Assembly (NCBI GenBank): GCA_035535995.1
Contig: DATLOZ010000022.1
Location: forward strand, 372,001-436,000
Direction of reading: 5' to 3'
DNA: 64,000 bases
Source: JANYCO01 sp035535995
GTDB taxonomy: Bacteria > Bacteroidota > Bacteroidia > Cytophagales > Cytophagaceae
Both the position numbers and the translations under genes were made by a program. The notes under the pieces are model-generated. The model worked only from the letters and a program-made list of their open reading frames with translations. It ran no database searches and was not told where the DNA came from. Positions 19,301 through 27,290 of the stretch are shown here, in pieces (within the stretch, counting starts at the first letter, position 1; each line of letters opens with the position of its first letter).

Positions 19301-19452
19301 TCTCTTCTGTTGGTACCTTCTGAAGAATCTCCACTCTCCTGCTCTTTTAAAGAAACATACTCAGGAAATTCCCTTTCTGCATTTTTTAGAAACTCAGGGT
19401 CGTTTGATAATTCTTCTACGCCTCTCCAGTATTTTTTTGTATTCTCTTTCAT
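16390..19452 (-). CDS. actB: Alternative complex III subunit ActB, molybdopterin-like/iron-sulfur fusion
   Basis: A 1020-residue fusion. Residues 49-68 form a Tat signal with a lipobox (twin Arg at 49-50, then FLKLLGFGLG, ending LAAC with Cys68), so it is probably a lipoprotein on the periplasmic face. The middle (about 80-700) resembles the molybdopterin oxidoreductase fold, which carries no Mo cofactor in known ActB. The C-terminal third (from about 760) has four Cys clusters: CTGCGACVISC, CQHCNHAPCETVC, CFGTRYCANNCPY and CSMCVQK, later joined by CQSACP. These fit several Fe-S clusters linking quinol oxidation to ActA. It lies 35 bases after actA. Confidence 0.95.
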   Translation of the reverse strand: MKENTKKYWRGVEELSNDPEFLKNAEREFPEYVSLKEQESGDSSEGTNRRDFLKLLGFGLGAVTLAACEAPVKKAIPYLNKPEEIEPGIANYYASTYVDGGDYCSVLVKTREGRPIKVDGNTLSTITKGGTSARVQASVLSLYDQTRLQTFEKGGAVIDPSAADAEIKMKLNSISASNAPIRIVSQTILSPSTKAVIADFKAKYPTTEHITYDAVSAYGILKANQTSFGKYVLPSYDFSKANVIVSFGADFLGTWISPIEYASQYAATRKLGKSKKTMSRHYQFETNLSLTGSNADSRVAIKPSEEGLYVAALYNAITGNSLNVGSVKNELIKNVVADLNSNKGTSLVVSGSNDPNVQILVNEINKALGNYGSTIDLSKPSYQRQGDDAAMNAFVDDVKAGKIAAVFFYNANPVYDFVRGAELKDALKSVSLKVSFNDRIDETTVLVDYACPDNHYLESWGDANPKKGVYSLIQPAIYPVYKTRSAQESLLIWAGAANTSYYDYVTNHWKNNILGGSSWDKALHDGVFEGPATEETASESAGSFDSSSVETAISSTYKPSNGIELKLYEKIGMGWGSQAANPWLQELPDPISKATWDNYVAIPMSYAKAQGIKQGDVLKVTANGKSVELPALIQPGQAINTVSIAIGYGRMIKGKKNVIGKNVFGFASIANGFVNNSAVVTIEKTGTFSQLAQTQTHNTIMNRPIIQDATLEEYIENPKAGRFIPMVNTPDGKKKPSEVSVWVKEHEKPNHLWQMAIDLNSCTGCGACVISCQAENNVAVVGKDEVIRAREMHWIRIDRYYSSDAEPKETGEFFATNEGSIKYDNLEIESEFPQVTFQPMLCQHCNHAPCETVCPVAATTHSSEGLNQMAYNRCFGTRYCANNCPYKVRRFNWFKYFDNADRFPENIGMNTAMGRMVLNPDVTVRSRGVMEKCSMCVQKIQEGKLNAKKAKRKIEDGEVKTACQSACPTNAIVFGDVNDTASKVYNEKKVENEDRAYTVLEELNVQPNIHYLTKIRNIKA

Positions 19453-19487
19453 AAAATAAATCTATATGAATTAGGCTTTCTTTTCGA

Positions 19488-20768
19488 TTAATAGTGACAT
19501 TTTGAACATTCCAGGCCTCCGATATGCTCCACTTTCATGTCGCCTTTTCTGATTCCTGCTGCTACTTTTTCATCGTGCACTTTCAACAATTTGTCGTAGT
19601 AAGCATTGTCTTTTCCGTTCACAGCAGTTTCTCTGTGACAGTTAATACACCACCCCATCGTCAGGTTAGAATATTGTTTCACAACTTCCATAGAGTCTAT
19701 CTGGCCGTGACACTTGATACAGTCCAGACCACCCGCTACTGTGTGCTGAGAGTGGTTGAAGTAAGCAAGATCAGGAAGATTATGTACTCTTACCCACTGT
19801 ACTGGTTTATTTTTCTTATAGTGTTCGATCACCAACGCAATACCATCTTTGCCAAATCTTGAACCTTCTTTTACCTGGCTGTGGCAGTTCATACAAATAT
19901 TTACACCAGGGATGTTTGCTTGCTTGCCTCTGTATACACCTGTGTGGCAATATCCGCAATCAATCTTCATATCACCTGCGTGCTGCTTGTGACTGAATGG
20001 GATCGGCTGAACCGGAGCATAGTTTTGCTCAACACCTACTGACATCAACCCAACCCAACAAGAGCGAACGGCAATACAAGTAAATAATACGACTACGATT
20101 GAAATAAATATTTTGCTTTTCAGAACAGCAGACAGGCTGTATTTCTGGTTTACAATTTCTTTGTCATCTTCGTCCAGAGAAGCCTCTCTGTCTCTCAGAT
20201 ATTTTCTGATCACTGTCATGAACACGATCAGAGTGACCGCTACAAGTACCAGTGTAATTATTGTAAGGATAAGGATGAGATCAGAGTAATCGTTTGCAGG
20301 AGCAGCGGATCCACCGACGCCACCACCAACCGCAGCTTTGTTCTCTTGTGGTACATTTTTACTTTCTTCTGTGATGTACGCTACAATCGATTCGATCTCT
20401 TTGTCTGTAAAAGACGGGAAAGCAGTCATCTCTGTATTGTTGTACTGCTTGTAGAGGTTTACTGCGTAAGGGTCGCCAGATTTAATTACGTTTTGAGAAC
20501 CGCGCACGAATTTTTTGATCCAGGCGATATCCCTTCTTTTCTTCACATCTTTCAGCGCAGGTCCTACCTTCACTTTGTGAACCGCGTGACAAGCTGTACA
20601 GTTCGCTTCAAACAAATTCTTTCCGTCCGCTACCATAGCAGGATCCGAACCTCCAGCAGCAGGTGCAGGGGCTGTATCAGCAATGGAATTGGAAAAGGAA
20701 AAAGATAGGGTAAGAAGAACGAGGAACGTTAAACGCGAAAATCGATTTTGTAATATTTTAAAGGACAT
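19488..20768 (-). CDS. actA: Alternative complex III subunit ActA, multiheme cytochrome c with six CxxCH motifs
   Basis: A 426-residue c-type cytochrome. After a signal peptide (1-30) comes a monoheme cytochrome c domain with CTACH at 57-61 and a possible Met ligand at 114. Two membrane segments follow (about 162-188 and 218-240). The C-terminal domain holds CGYCH (271-275), CMNCH (292-296), CIKCH (350-354), CINCH (374-378) and CSKCH (421-425), the last only one residue from the end. The pentaheme part is the classical ActA; the N-terminal monoheme domain brings the total to six. It is the first gene of the operon, behind a strong promoter match. Confidence 0.93.
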   Translation of the reverse strand: MSFKILQNRFSRLTFLVLLTLSFSFSNSIADTAPAPAAGGSDPAMVADGKNLFEANCTACHAVHKVKVGPALKDVKKRRDIAWIKKFVRGSQNVIKSGDPYAVNLYKQYNNTEMTAFPSFTDKEIESIVAYITEESKNVPQENKAAVGGGVGGSAAPANDYSDLILILTIITLVLVAVTLIVFMTVIRKYLRDREASLDEDDKEIVNQKYSLSAVLKSKIFISIVVVLFTCIAVRSCWVGLMSVGVEQNYAPVQPIPFSHKQHAGDMKIDCGYCHTGVYRGKQANIPGVNICMNCHSQVKEGSRFGKDGIALVIEHYKKNKPVQWVRVHNLPDLAYFNHSQHTVAGGLDCIKCHGQIDSMEVVKQYSNLTMGWCINCHRETAVNGKDNAYYDKLLKVHDEKVAAGIRKGDMKVEHIGGLECSKCHY

Positions 20769-20801
20769 ATTAAAAACTTGTTTTATCCGTAATTATGGCC
20801 A

Positions 20802-20818
20802 CGTCTTTTATTGAGACG
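20802..20818 (-). promoter_or_regulatory. Leader hairpin/operator-like palindrome before actA
   Basis: CGTCT (20802-20806) and AGACG (20814-20818) form a perfect 5-base inverted repeat around a 7-base AT-rich loop. It overlaps the predicted transcription start of the respiratory operon. It could be a repressor or activator site, or a stabilising 5' stem in the mRNA. The stem is short, so chance is possible. Confidence 0.35.
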
Positions 20819-20820
20819 CA

Positions 20821-20851
20821 CAAATGTAGTATCGGAATTGAATTATTCAAA
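20821..20851 (-). promoter_or_regulatory. Bacteroidota-type promoter of the actA-cox operon
   Basis: On the minus strand TTTG (20848-20851) is followed after exactly 19 bases by TACATTTG (20821-20828). This matches the primary sigma consensus of Bacteroidota (TTTG at -33, TAnnTTTG at -7). Transcription would begin near 20814-20816, giving a leader of about 45 bases before the actA ATG at 20768. Confidence 0.75.
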
Positions 20852-21221
20852 CTGCTTTTTTGTTCTTTATGACGCGTTTTCAAACTTGCTTTACATGATT
20901 TTAGAATAATTTATTGAAAAACAAACCCTTATTTTGATATCTAAAATTATAAACACCCGTAATTTAGAATAATTTTAAATAAAAAATTTGTAAAAAAAGC
21001 AGGTACTTTTTAATCAATAATTTCATTTTCAGGTAAATAGATAATAAACTCATGTCAAGTTCCCAAGAATCCATTTTCCTGAAAAAATGCTGAATTAGGG
21101 CATTTTTATTTTCGTTCACGATCTGCCAGGCAAAAAAAATTGAAATATTTTAATAAGCCAGTACGTTATCAGAATCAAATAATTTGTAATTTTCCGACAT
21201 AGAACCTTAAATGATTTTTTA
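20852..21221. other. Divergent intergenic region between actA and the glycogen debranching gene
   Basis: The rest of this AT-rich spacer (370 bases) holds no ORF that I can support. It must contain the promoter of the rightward debranching-enzyme gene. The nearest candidate is an imperfect box, TAATTTG, at about 21180-21186 (one base short of TAnnTTTG), with no clear -33 partner. No tRNA-like or strong hairpin structure was seen. Confidence 0.4.
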
Positions 21222-23180
21222 ATGGAAATTACATTTAACAAAGAAATTACTCAGAATTTCGATAAAGCTTCTACAAAAGAATGGTTAGAAACCAATGGAT
21301 TAGGGGGGTGGGCGAGCTCTACTATCTGTGGGGCCAATACGCGAAATTATCATGGCATGTTTGTCATGGCTACAAAACCTCCTGTGGGTCGTGTAGTGAT
21401 CCTCTCCAAACTGGAAGAAACTGTAGTTGTGGAAAATGCCCGTTTTGAAATCCAGGCAAATCAATTTCCAGGTACGATCCGCGACAGCGGTCTAAAATAT
21501 TTTACAAAATTCACCAAAGGAATTTTCCCCGTTTTTCAATATAACATCGGCGAGATCGAAATTGAAAAAACCGTAGCAGCCATTCATGGCAAAGACATTG
21601 TGGTAGTAACCTATGAAGTGAAAAAAGCTTCAGGTACTTTCCAGCTGGAGTTAAAACCTTTTGTAACCGGCAGAGACTATCACAGCTTATCCAAAGCCAA
21701 TGATTTTATCGAAAGAGAAGTAACCTTTGGAGAAGATGTACTCAAGCTAAATACCTACAATGGCGTGCCTCCTGTGTGCATCCAGGTGAAAGGCTCTTCC
21801 TTCAAATACCGTCCCGACTGGTTTTTAAATTTTGAATACAAAGAAGAACAAGCCCGCGGATTAAACTTCGCTGAAGATCTTTTCAGTCACGGTAATTTCA
21901 TTGTGTCGCTGAAGCAGGGAAGCAAGCTCGGTGTAGTGATCTCAAGTGAAAAATACTGCAAGTCGGATGCATACGAACTGCTCGAAGCCGAGCGCGCCCG
22001 CCGGGAAGCGCTATTTGAGCAACTACCTTTGCAAAACAACCTGACCAAAATCCTGGCGCTTGCCGCCGACCAATTTGTGGTGAAAAGAGGCGAAGACCTG
22101 AAAACGATCATCGCCGGCTATCACTGGTTTTCCGATTGGGGAAGAGATACGATGATCGCCCTTCCTGGAATTTGTTTAGTCAATAAAAAATACGACGACG
22201 CGAAAAAAATCATCCGCGCATTTTCACAGCATATCAACCAAGGAATTATTCCAAACCGTTTCCCCGACTCTGGCGAAACACCAGAATACAACACCGTAGA
22301 TGCCACGCTTTGGTATTTTATCGCAATCAAAAAATACCTCGATTACACAGGCGACAAAGATTTTGTGATCAATGAAATGTATCCGTATCTGAAAGAAATT
22401 ATTTTCTGGCATGAGCGCGGTACGCATTATGACATTCACATGGAAAGCGATAGCCTTCTATTTGCCGGCGAATACGGCGTACAGCTTACCTGGATGGATG
22501 CTAAGATCGGCAACTGGGTAGTGACTCCACGTATGGGGAAAGCAGTAGAGATCAACGCGCTCTGGTACAATGCGCTTATGATCCTGGCCGACATCGCACA
22601 CATGAAGGGAGAAAGCGCCGACAAAGCGGAATATCATCAGAAAGCGGAGAAAGTGAAAAAATCTTTCAAAGAAAGTTTTGTGATCAAAGACAAAGGATAT
22701 CTCTACGACTTTATCAATATCCACGAAAAAAACGACGACATCCGTCCTAATCAAATCTTCGCGCTCAGTCTGCCATACGAGATTCTGGATAGAGCTACTT
22801 CTCTTTCTGTTTTGAAAACCGTAGAAGAACACCTGCTCACCCCTTACGGCTTGCGAAGCTTGTCGCCGGAACATTACCGATACGAAGGTCATTACGGAGG
22901 AAATCAATGGTCAAGAGACGGTGCATACCACCAAGGTACAGTATGGTCTTGGCTTCTTGGCCCGTATATCACTGCGAAGATCAGGCTGGAAGGCGATCCG
23001 GGAAGAATGGTGGTAGAACGTTTGCTAAACAATTTCCAACATCATTTTTCTGATGCAGGCATTGGCACTATCTCAGAAATTTTTGACGGAGATCCTCCGC
23101 ACTATCCGAAAGGCTGTATAGCACAAGCCTGGAGCGTTGCAGAAATATTGCGCGCTTATGTGGAAGATGTAAAAAAATAA
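21222..23180 (+). CDS. Glycogen debranching enzyme (amylo-alpha-1,6-glucosidase, GH133-type)
   Basis: A 652-residue cytosolic protein. The N-terminal beta domain (about 1-270) has TNGLGGWASSTICGANTRNYHG. The C-terminal (alpha/alpha)6 barrel carries GYHWFSDWGRDTMIALPG (about 300), PNRFPDSGETPEYNTVDATLW (by its ends: PNRFPDSGE and VDATLWY), QLTWMDAKIG, PNQIFALSLP and YHQGTVWSWLLGPY. Acidic residues in the FSDWGRD, TWMDA and EIFDGD segments are the likely catalytic ones. It removes alpha-1,6 branches during glycogen breakdown. It stands alone on the plus strand and ends in a bidirectional terminator; no other glycogen gene is in the window. Confidence 0.9.
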   Translation: MEITFNKEITQNFDKASTKEWLETNGLGGWASSTICGANTRNYHGMFVMATKPPVGRVVILSKLEETVVVENARFEIQANQFPGTIRDSGLKYFTKFTKGIFPVFQYNIGEIEIEKTVAAIHGKDIVVVTYEVKKASGTFQLELKPFVTGRDYHSLSKANDFIEREVTFGEDVLKLNTYNGVPPVCIQVKGSSFKYRPDWFLNFEYKEEQARGLNFAEDLFSHGNFIVSLKQGSKLGVVISSEKYCKSDAYELLEAERARREALFEQLPLQNNLTKILALAADQFVVKRGEDLKTIIAGYHWFSDWGRDTMIALPGICLVNKKYDDAKKIIRAFSQHINQGIIPNRFPDSGETPEYNTVDATLWYFIAIKKYLDYTGDKDFVINEMYPYLKEIIFWHERGTHYDIHMESDSLLFAGEYGVQLTWMDAKIGNWVVTPRMGKAVEINALWYNALMILADIAHMKGESADKAEYHQKAEKVKKSFKESFVIKDKGYLYDFINIHEKNDDIRPNQIFALSLPYEILDRATSLSVLKTVEEHLLTPYGLRSLSPEHYRYEGHYGGNQWSRDGAYHQGTVWSWLLGPYITAKIRLEGDPGRMVVERLLNNFQHHFSDAGIGTISEIFDGDPPHYPKGCIAQAWSVAEILRAYVEDVKK

Positions 23181-23199
23181 TAATTACCCCAAAATAATA

Positions 23200-23241
23200 A
23201 ATAAAGTTAGCCCAGGATTAAAACCCCGGGCTAACTTTATT
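23200..23241. terminator. Bidirectional intrinsic terminator between debranching enzyme and comEC
   Basis: AATAAAGTTAGCCC (23200-23213) pairs perfectly with its complement at 23228-23241 around a 14-base loop. The A/T ends of the 14-base-pair stem supply the U-tract in both directions. It serves the two convergent genes and its right arm reaches the first base of the comEC stop codon. Confidence 0.9.
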
Positions 23242-25322
23242 TAATTCCATTCCTCTCCTATACATTCACTGTAGGCTCCCTGGTTATTTATATAATAAAA
23301 ATCAGGATTGCACAGGTTCATCTTTTCTTTTACAGATGGATCAATTAATATTTTCACATCTACTGTAGGTATTTGTTTTAGCATTTTATAATACTGCCTG
23401 TCACTCACAATCACATAATCCAGTTTTCTCCACCAAGCTTCCGGAAACGAAGAAATTGGCGAACGATCGATCCGCAAAATTTTTATTCCACGCCAAACGA
23501 TCAATTCTCCGAAAGGGTATTCTTTTTTGAACCACCATGAAGTATCCCGAAACGAAACAAATTCAAGTGATCTTGTTCTTTTTTCTGCCAGATGATTGTA
23601 TAAATTAAATCCAAAATCTTTTTCTTTTTTATGCATCACAAGATCGGATAGCACAAGCGCATGGCCGCGGTGAATAAGAGATACAACGGTTCGATTTTTT
23701 ACCTGATAGACAGTGAAAACATTTTTTCTAAACTGAACTTCACTATTAAACACTATCATTATTGAAAAAGCGATCAGCGAACAAGTAGCATATGCAAAGC
23801 TCTTGTAATGTTTATTTTTAAAACCAAAAAACAATAAGATTATAACCAGATACAACAAGATCAATTCAACAGTAGATAGATAAAGAAAATCTATTTTAAG
23901 AAACTCTCCTCCTTCCGGAAGCCTTACCAAATCATTCATAAAGCGTACAATGTATTCTGTAACGATCATACATAACTTAAATAAAAAATCAATTTTACAA
24001 GCCATCAAACCTACAAGGCCTGTATAGAGCGCCAGAGAAGACAAGGGAACGATCAACATGTTGAAGGGTAAAAACAAAAGAGGGAAACTATGAAAATAAT
24101 ACACACTCAGCGGAGCTACTGCCAATTGCGCAGCCATGGAAACACAGATAAGAGACCATAGTTTATCCAACAGAAAAATTTTGACCGTCCACCAGCTATA
24201 CATGATTGGATATAAATAAGCGATTCCTACCACCGCAAGAAAAGAGAATTGAAAACCTATATCCATCATCCAGAAAGGTTCTACGCAAAGAATGATAAAG
24301 GCGGAGAAGGCAAGTGTATTATATATGCCGGAATTTCTTTTTAAAATCCCTGCCAGTAGAAAAACTGAAAACATGGTAACCGCTCGTACTACCGAAGGCG
24401 AGAAACCTGTGATCAGTGCATAAAACCAAAAGACAGTAATCGAGAGCATGGCGAACAAAAATTTCCCATACTTTATTTTCTTAAGCACACCAAATAAAAA
24501 AATAACGATAAAATAAATCAACGACACATGCAGGCCAGAAACGGCGAGGGCATGAACTGTACCGGTATCGGAATATGCCTGGTAAAGCTTTTCATCTAAG
24601 CCAGCCTTTCCTCCTAGCAACAACGCAACGGTGAGAAAATACTCATTGTCATTTTTGATTCCTTCTCTAAGTTTAGTTTCACAAAAACTCCGAAACCGGT
24701 CGGCTGCCTGAATCCACCAATGATCTTCATGATGACCGATCTGTTGCCAATCCTGGAGAAAATGAGTAGCATAAATATTTTGCCTGTTTAGATAAGCACT
24801 ATAGTCAAACTGTCCGGGATTAGCGGGTGGCAGCAGCGTAGCAGGGATACCCCTTATTAAAAAAATATCTCCTTTTCGAATCGGCCGAAGATTATTTTTA
24901 GAAATATATCCGATCAGTTTTCCGCAAGACTTTTGCCAAGAAGCATGCGAAGATCTTATTTTTAAAACTTCGAAAACTAGTTTTATAGTTTTGGAAGTTT
25001 CTTCCGGTTGGCCGATCACTACTGCTTTGTAGTATTGAATAGAATCGCGTTGATGAATAAAATGTTGCCTGGTATTTTTCTCCGTCCGTACTGAAACCAA
25101 TAACACACCACACAAAAATAAAATTACCCAGGCAACCGATGACTTTATCCAGGGAGGTAGACGAATCTTTTTTTCAGATGCTACACAAACTATATAAACA
25201 GCTATACAAGCTAATAACAGCAATGGATTCGACATAAAACCGGTTTGGATCCCTGTGGCAATACCTGCCATCAGTACGACCAAAAAACGAACGAACGGAA
25301 TTCCCGTATTTAAAAAGAACAT
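23241..25322 (-). CDS. ComEC/Rec2-family DNA-uptake channel protein, without recognisable MBL domain
   Basis: A 693-residue membrane protein. The N-terminal DUF4131-type region (about 1-200) has early helices and an OB-like soluble part. The Competence domain follows (about 220-500), with VHALAVSGLHVSLIYFIV and ALITGFSPSVVRAVTMFSVFLLAG (by its ends: ALITGFSPS and VTMFSVFLL). ComEC forms the inner-membrane channel for single-stranded DNA during transformation. Many homologues end in a metallo-beta-lactamase domain with HxHxDH. Here the C-terminal 170 residues contain no such motif, so either a degenerate or an unrelated domain is present. It shares a terminator with the debranching gene. Confidence 0.88.
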   Translation of the reverse strand: MFFLNTGIPFVRFLVVLMAGIATGIQTGFMSNPLLLLACIAVYIVCVASEKKIRLPPWIKSSVAWVILFLCGVLLVSVRTEKNTRQHFIHQRDSIQYYKAVVIGQPEETSKTIKLVFEVLKIRSSHASWQKSCGKLIGYISKNNLRPIRKGDIFLIRGIPATLLPPANPGQFDYSAYLNRQNIYATHFLQDWQQIGHHEDHWWIQAADRFRSFCETKLREGIKNDNEYFLTVALLLGGKAGLDEKLYQAYSDTGTVHALAVSGLHVSLIYFIVIFLFGVLKKIKYGKFLFAMLSITVFWFYALITGFSPSVVRAVTMFSVFLLAGILKRNSGIYNTLAFSAFIILCVEPFWMMDIGFQFSFLAVVGIAYLYPIMYSWWTVKIFLLDKLWSLICVSMAAQLAVAPLSVYYFHSFPLLFLPFNMLIVPLSSLALYTGLVGLMACKIDFLFKLCMIVTEYIVRFMNDLVRLPEGGEFLKIDFLYLSTVELILLYLVIILLFFGFKNKHYKSFAYATCSLIAFSIMIVFNSEVQFRKNVFTVYQVKNRTVVSLIHRGHALVLSDLVMHKKEKDFGFNLYNHLAEKRTRSLEFVSFRDTSWWFKKEYPFGELIVWRGIKILRIDRSPISSFPEAWWRKLDYVIVSDRQYYKMLKQIPTVDVKILIDPSVKEKMNLCNPDFYYINNQGAYSECIGEEWN

Positions 25323-25427
25323 AAAAAAATAATTAGTAAAAAATTAAAAAATATAATCCACAGTCGTCACTACAAAGCAATCTGCCAGATACGAAACCTA
25401 AAGCGTTTGATTCGTATAACAGGTTTT

Positions 25428-27263
25428 TTAACGAACAATAAACCGCTTGACCTGTTTCTCACCACCAGAAGTCACGCGCACAATATAGACGCCTGCACTT
25501 AAATTCGTTGTGCTGATCGTTTCTTTGAAACTGGTAGAGTTTGTTTTTTCTCTTTCAAAAAGTCTTCTGCCAAGTGTATTAAAAGCTTCTATCTTAACAT
25601 CCTTATAACCGTTGTAGATCACTTCCAGCGTGATCTCTTCGCCTATAGCGGGCACAGGATACAATTGAACTTGCATCTGGTCAGCTTCTTTGTAAAAGTT
25701 GATGTTGTCGATATAGAGATTATTAATTCCTTTTGAATAATCTGCAAAACGAAAACTCACAAACTTGATGCCTTTAAGCGTCGTGAGATCTATGGAGATC
25801 TTTTTCCATTCATTTACTCCTGGCTGGAAATTATTTGCACGGCGGTCTGTAGTCACCAGGCTGCTTCCGTATAGCGTGGTAAGAGGCTTCCAGTGATCTT
25901 TGCAACCTGCATTATAGTATACTACCAGGCTGTCTGTATTGAGATTGTTGGTGCCATACGCGTACGCAAGATCAAAATCAAGCATCGGATTTTGGGTAAT
26001 GCTAAAATCGATTGTAGGAGATTGAAATGCATCCCAATAGGTAGTGTCGGTAGAAGTGTACACGCTGTCGTTCTCGATCATAAAGGCTTTGTTGCTTTGT
26101 CCATAAGCCCCTGGTGATTCGAGCGTCCAGGTTTTGCTATACGCACTGGCAGCATCGTAATTCAATATCTGCCAATGATTATCTAAGTAGGAATTATCTT
26201 CAAATGTAACCTCCTGTGGCAGCGTTACAAAATAACCGGGAACACAACAGCCGGAAGAATTGAAGAGCTGTTTTCTTCTTGGACTAATCTCTATAGCGGC
26301 GCGCATTCGATCTTTTTGTCCCATCGTAAAAATATTCATACAGGCATCGATCGAATAGTCCATATAGTTTTGCGTCATATTGATCGTAGCCGGGCCAGTA
26401 CAGGTAGAATAAGAAGTGTCACAGGAAAGGCCGTTGGCAGATTCCTGTGGAGGTGTATCGCTCACATAGTCATCTCCACAGTAGGCGTCACCCCAGATAT
26501 GGATGAGCCCAAACCAGTGCCCTATCTCGTGTGTAGCGGTGCGGCCATGATTGTAGTAAGGAGTGCTCGTGCCTACGTCTCCAAAGTATTTGTAGTTGAT
26601 CACTACTCCATCAGTAGCGGCCGTACCGTAGCTATCGGCTAATCCACCAAGGCTTGTGCTGTCGGGCATTTGAGAGTATCCCAATACTTCATTGCCAAAT
26701 TCATCCGGAGCAATATTGCAAACCCAGATATTCAGATACTGATCGCTTGGCCAATAGGAAAGCTGCTTGAGCGTCACCGACTCAGTGGTGGCAAAGGAAG
26801 TTTTTTTATTAAACACCCTGTTGATTCCCGAAGTAGGCCTGCCCTCCGGGTCAGTAGTAGCAAGGCAAAACTGGATCTTAGTATCCGCTGCTACCGGTTT
26901 GAAGATGCCGTAGGTGATACTGGTATCTGCATTCCGTCTTCCATAATCGTTATTAAGAATATCGATCTGCGAATAGATCTGCGCGTCGGGGATATTAGTA
27001 GCACCGTTCGCATAATTGTTATAGATCACATGTACCACTACAGGAATTTCGTAGATCGGCTCTGCTTGCGTAGCGGCAAGTTTATAATGTTTTTTATCGT
27101 TGAGGTACTGAGTTATTTTTTTATTAAATGTCTCATGTTCTTTTTTCAACGCAGGATTTTTGCTGTAGAGATAATTCATATACTCCACTGTAGCGCAGCG
27201 GTGCTGGGCTTGAGCGAAAACAGAGGAAAGTATAAAAATCAAAGGAAAGAAAAATTTTCTCAT
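25428..27263 (-). CDS. Secreted M43 (pappalysin-type) zinc metalloprotease with type IX sorting domain
   Basis: A 611-residue secreted protease. It has a signal peptide MRKFFFPLIFILSSVFAQA and an N-terminal pro-region to about residue 65. The catalytic domain (about 70-340) carries HEIGHWFGLIH near residue 244 (zinc HExxHxxGxxH) and the Met-turn region NYMDYSIDACMN. A beta-sandwich follows (about 350-530). The C-terminus (about 535-611) is a type A sorting domain: LYPVPA, LEVIYNG, FNTLGRR, LSAGVYIVRV, ending KRFIVR. It is therefore probably exported through the type IX system. It lies 27 bases after phoH on the same strand. Confidence 0.93.
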   Translation of the reverse strand: MRKFFFPLIFILSSVFAQAQHRCATVEYMNYLYSKNPALKKEHETFNKKITQYLNDKKHYKLAATQAEPIYEIPVVVHVIYNNYANGATNIPDAQIYSQIDILNNDYGRRNADTSITYGIFKPVAADTKIQFCLATTDPEGRPTSGINRVFNKKTSFATTESVTLKQLSYWPSDQYLNIWVCNIAPDEFGNEVLGYSQMPDSTSLGGLADSYGTAATDGVVINYKYFGDVGTSTPYYNHGRTATHEIGHWFGLIHIWGDAYCGDDYVSDTPPQESANGLSCDTSYSTCTGPATINMTQNYMDYSIDACMNIFTMGQKDRMRAAIEISPRRKQLFNSSGCCVPGYFVTLPQEVTFEDNSYLDNHWQILNYDAASAYSKTWTLESPGAYGQSNKAFMIENDSVYTSTDTTYWDAFQSPTIDFSITQNPMLDFDLAYAYGTNNLNTDSLVVYYNAGCKDHWKPLTTLYGSSLVTTDRRANNFQPGVNEWKKISIDLTTLKGIKFVSFRFADYSKGINNLYIDNINFYKEADQMQVQLYPVPAIGEEITLEVIYNGYKDVKIEAFNTLGRRLFEREKTNSTSFKETISTTNLSAGVYIVRVTSGGEKQVKRFIVR

Positions 27264-27290
27264 GCAGTAAGTAAATAACTTGGGTAAAAA

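Noticed and set aside
25389..25416. Inverted repeat ATACGAA/TTCGTAT between comEC and the M43 protease gene
   Set aside because: Seven-base arms with a 14-base loop and no adjacent T-run; too weak to call a terminator or operator.
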